Below the pieces are notes generated by a model. The model was not told where the DNA came from. It worked only from the letters and a program-made list of their open reading frames with translations, and made no database searches. A stretch of 13,694 bases of DNA from an uncultured Mycoplasmatota bacterium (lineage in GTDB: Bacteria > Bacillota_I > Bacilli_A > RF39 > UBA660), in assembly GCA_900551105.1 (NCBI GenBank), contig URUT01000037.1, forward strand, positions 1 to 13,694. Direction: 5' to 3'. Of the stretch, positions 13,195-13,694 are shown piece after piece (position 1 is the stretch's first letter; every line of letters begins with the position of its first letter). The translations under genes and the position numbers were made by a program.

Positions 13195-13694
13195 ATGAGC
13201 GATACTGAAAAAAATCAAAGAAAACTTAGTATTTATACAAGTTTATTATTAATTGTTGTTTTATTAATTGGAGTAAGTTATGCTTTATTTCAAATATTTG
13301 CTAGACAAAGTGGACAAAATAATATTAGTACGATAGATTGTTTAAGTATTACTTATGAAGATGTAAGTGATGCAATTAGTTTAGTAAATGAGTTTCCAAT
13401 AACTGATAATGAGGGATATCAAAAATCTCCATATACTTTTAAAGTTACTAATAATTGTAGTGAGTATGTTGGCTTAGAAATAGGTGTAGAAACTTTAACT
13501 AGCAGTACTGTAAAACCTCAGTATATTAAGGGTAGTGTTAATAAAGTAGGTATAACCCCTATGGCAAAAATCTTATCTACTGGTAAAGTAGGAGAAGCGA
13601 TGAATGGTGGGACTAACTATATTATTAAGAAAGATGGATTAAATGCTAATGAAAGCGTTAGTTATGAACTTAGATTATGGATTGATTATGATAC
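13195..13694 (+). CDS. Surface or secreted protein with SipW/TasA-type leader, 3' end outside window
   Basis: The frame is open from ATG 13195 to the window end (166 codons). A polar start (SDTEKNQRKLS) precedes a hydrophobic leader, LLLIVVLLIGVSYALF, like the GVSYAxF leaders of TasA, camelysin and other SipW-processed proteins. A strand-rich domain follows; the part YTFKVTNNCSEYVGLEIGVE resembles the sandwich domains of TasA-like proteins, and two cysteines (DCLS and NNCS) could pair. Members of this group form fibres, matrix or surface layers; the role here is inferred from the leader only. It has its own promoter and probably belongs to a separate unit. The C-terminus is not available, so a cell-wall anchor cannot be judged. 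Confidence 0.8.
   Translation, partial: MSDTEKNQRKLSIYTSLLLIVVLLIGVSYALFQIFARQSGQNNISTIDCLSITYEDVSDAISLVNEFPITDNEGYQKSPYTFKVTNNCSEYVGLEIGVETLTSSTVKPQYIKGSVNKVGITPMAKILSTGKVGEAMNGGTNYIIKKDGLNANESVSYELRLWIDYD

Overview
The window is strongly AT-rich and almost entirely coding on the + strand. TAA dominates as stop codon and Gly, Asn, Lys and Ile codons are mostly A/T-ending. Tryptophan is read from TGG, and one gene (the NlpC/P60 protein) ends at TGA in a tight ATGA overlap, so UGA is a stop here and the Mycoplasma/Spiroplasma code does not apply. Good AGGAGG-type ribosome binding sites, a lipobox, SipW/TasA-style leader sequences and two multi-domain murein hydrolases point to a cell-walled, low-GC Bacillota. 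An uncultured gut Bacilli, Erysipelotrichia or RF39-type lineage is my inference; no marker gene fixes the taxon.

Region 1 (1-11300) is a compact Gram-positive type IV secretion system (T4SS). In order: the 3' end of a large gene (by position possibly the cytosolic tail of a VirB6/PrgH-type channel protein), a 140-residue unknown, a PrgI/VirB3-like two-helix membrane protein, a separate VirB4 N-terminal domain, the VirB4 ATPase itself, a secreted M23 peptidase plus GH24 lysozyme fusion, two small membrane proteins that look like paralogous NTF2-fold (VirB8/TcpC-like) subunits, an NlpC/P60 hydrolase on a single-pass anchor, a lipoprotein with a second C-terminal membrane segment, and the VirD4 coupling ATPase with a long acidic tail. 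Genes overlap or sit within about 25 bases of each other except for a 49-base gap before virD4, and a terminator starts inside the virD4 stop codon. VirB4 and VirD4 would power transport, PrgI, the NTF2-like proteins and the upstream membrane protein would form the channel, and the hydrolases would open the wall. No relaxase, oriT or integrase is visible, so DNA versus protein export cannot be decided.

Region 2 (11318-11737) holds a short rhodanese-like gene and an unusual GC-richer intergenic strip. The strip contains a small possible reading frame on each strand and ends in a strong terminator.

Region 3 (11738-13694) has a divergent KsgA/Dim1-family rRNA adenine methyltransferase with an altered NLPY motif, an adjacent unknown single-pass membrane protein, and, behind a good promoter, the start of a SipW/TasA-leader surface protein that runs off the end.
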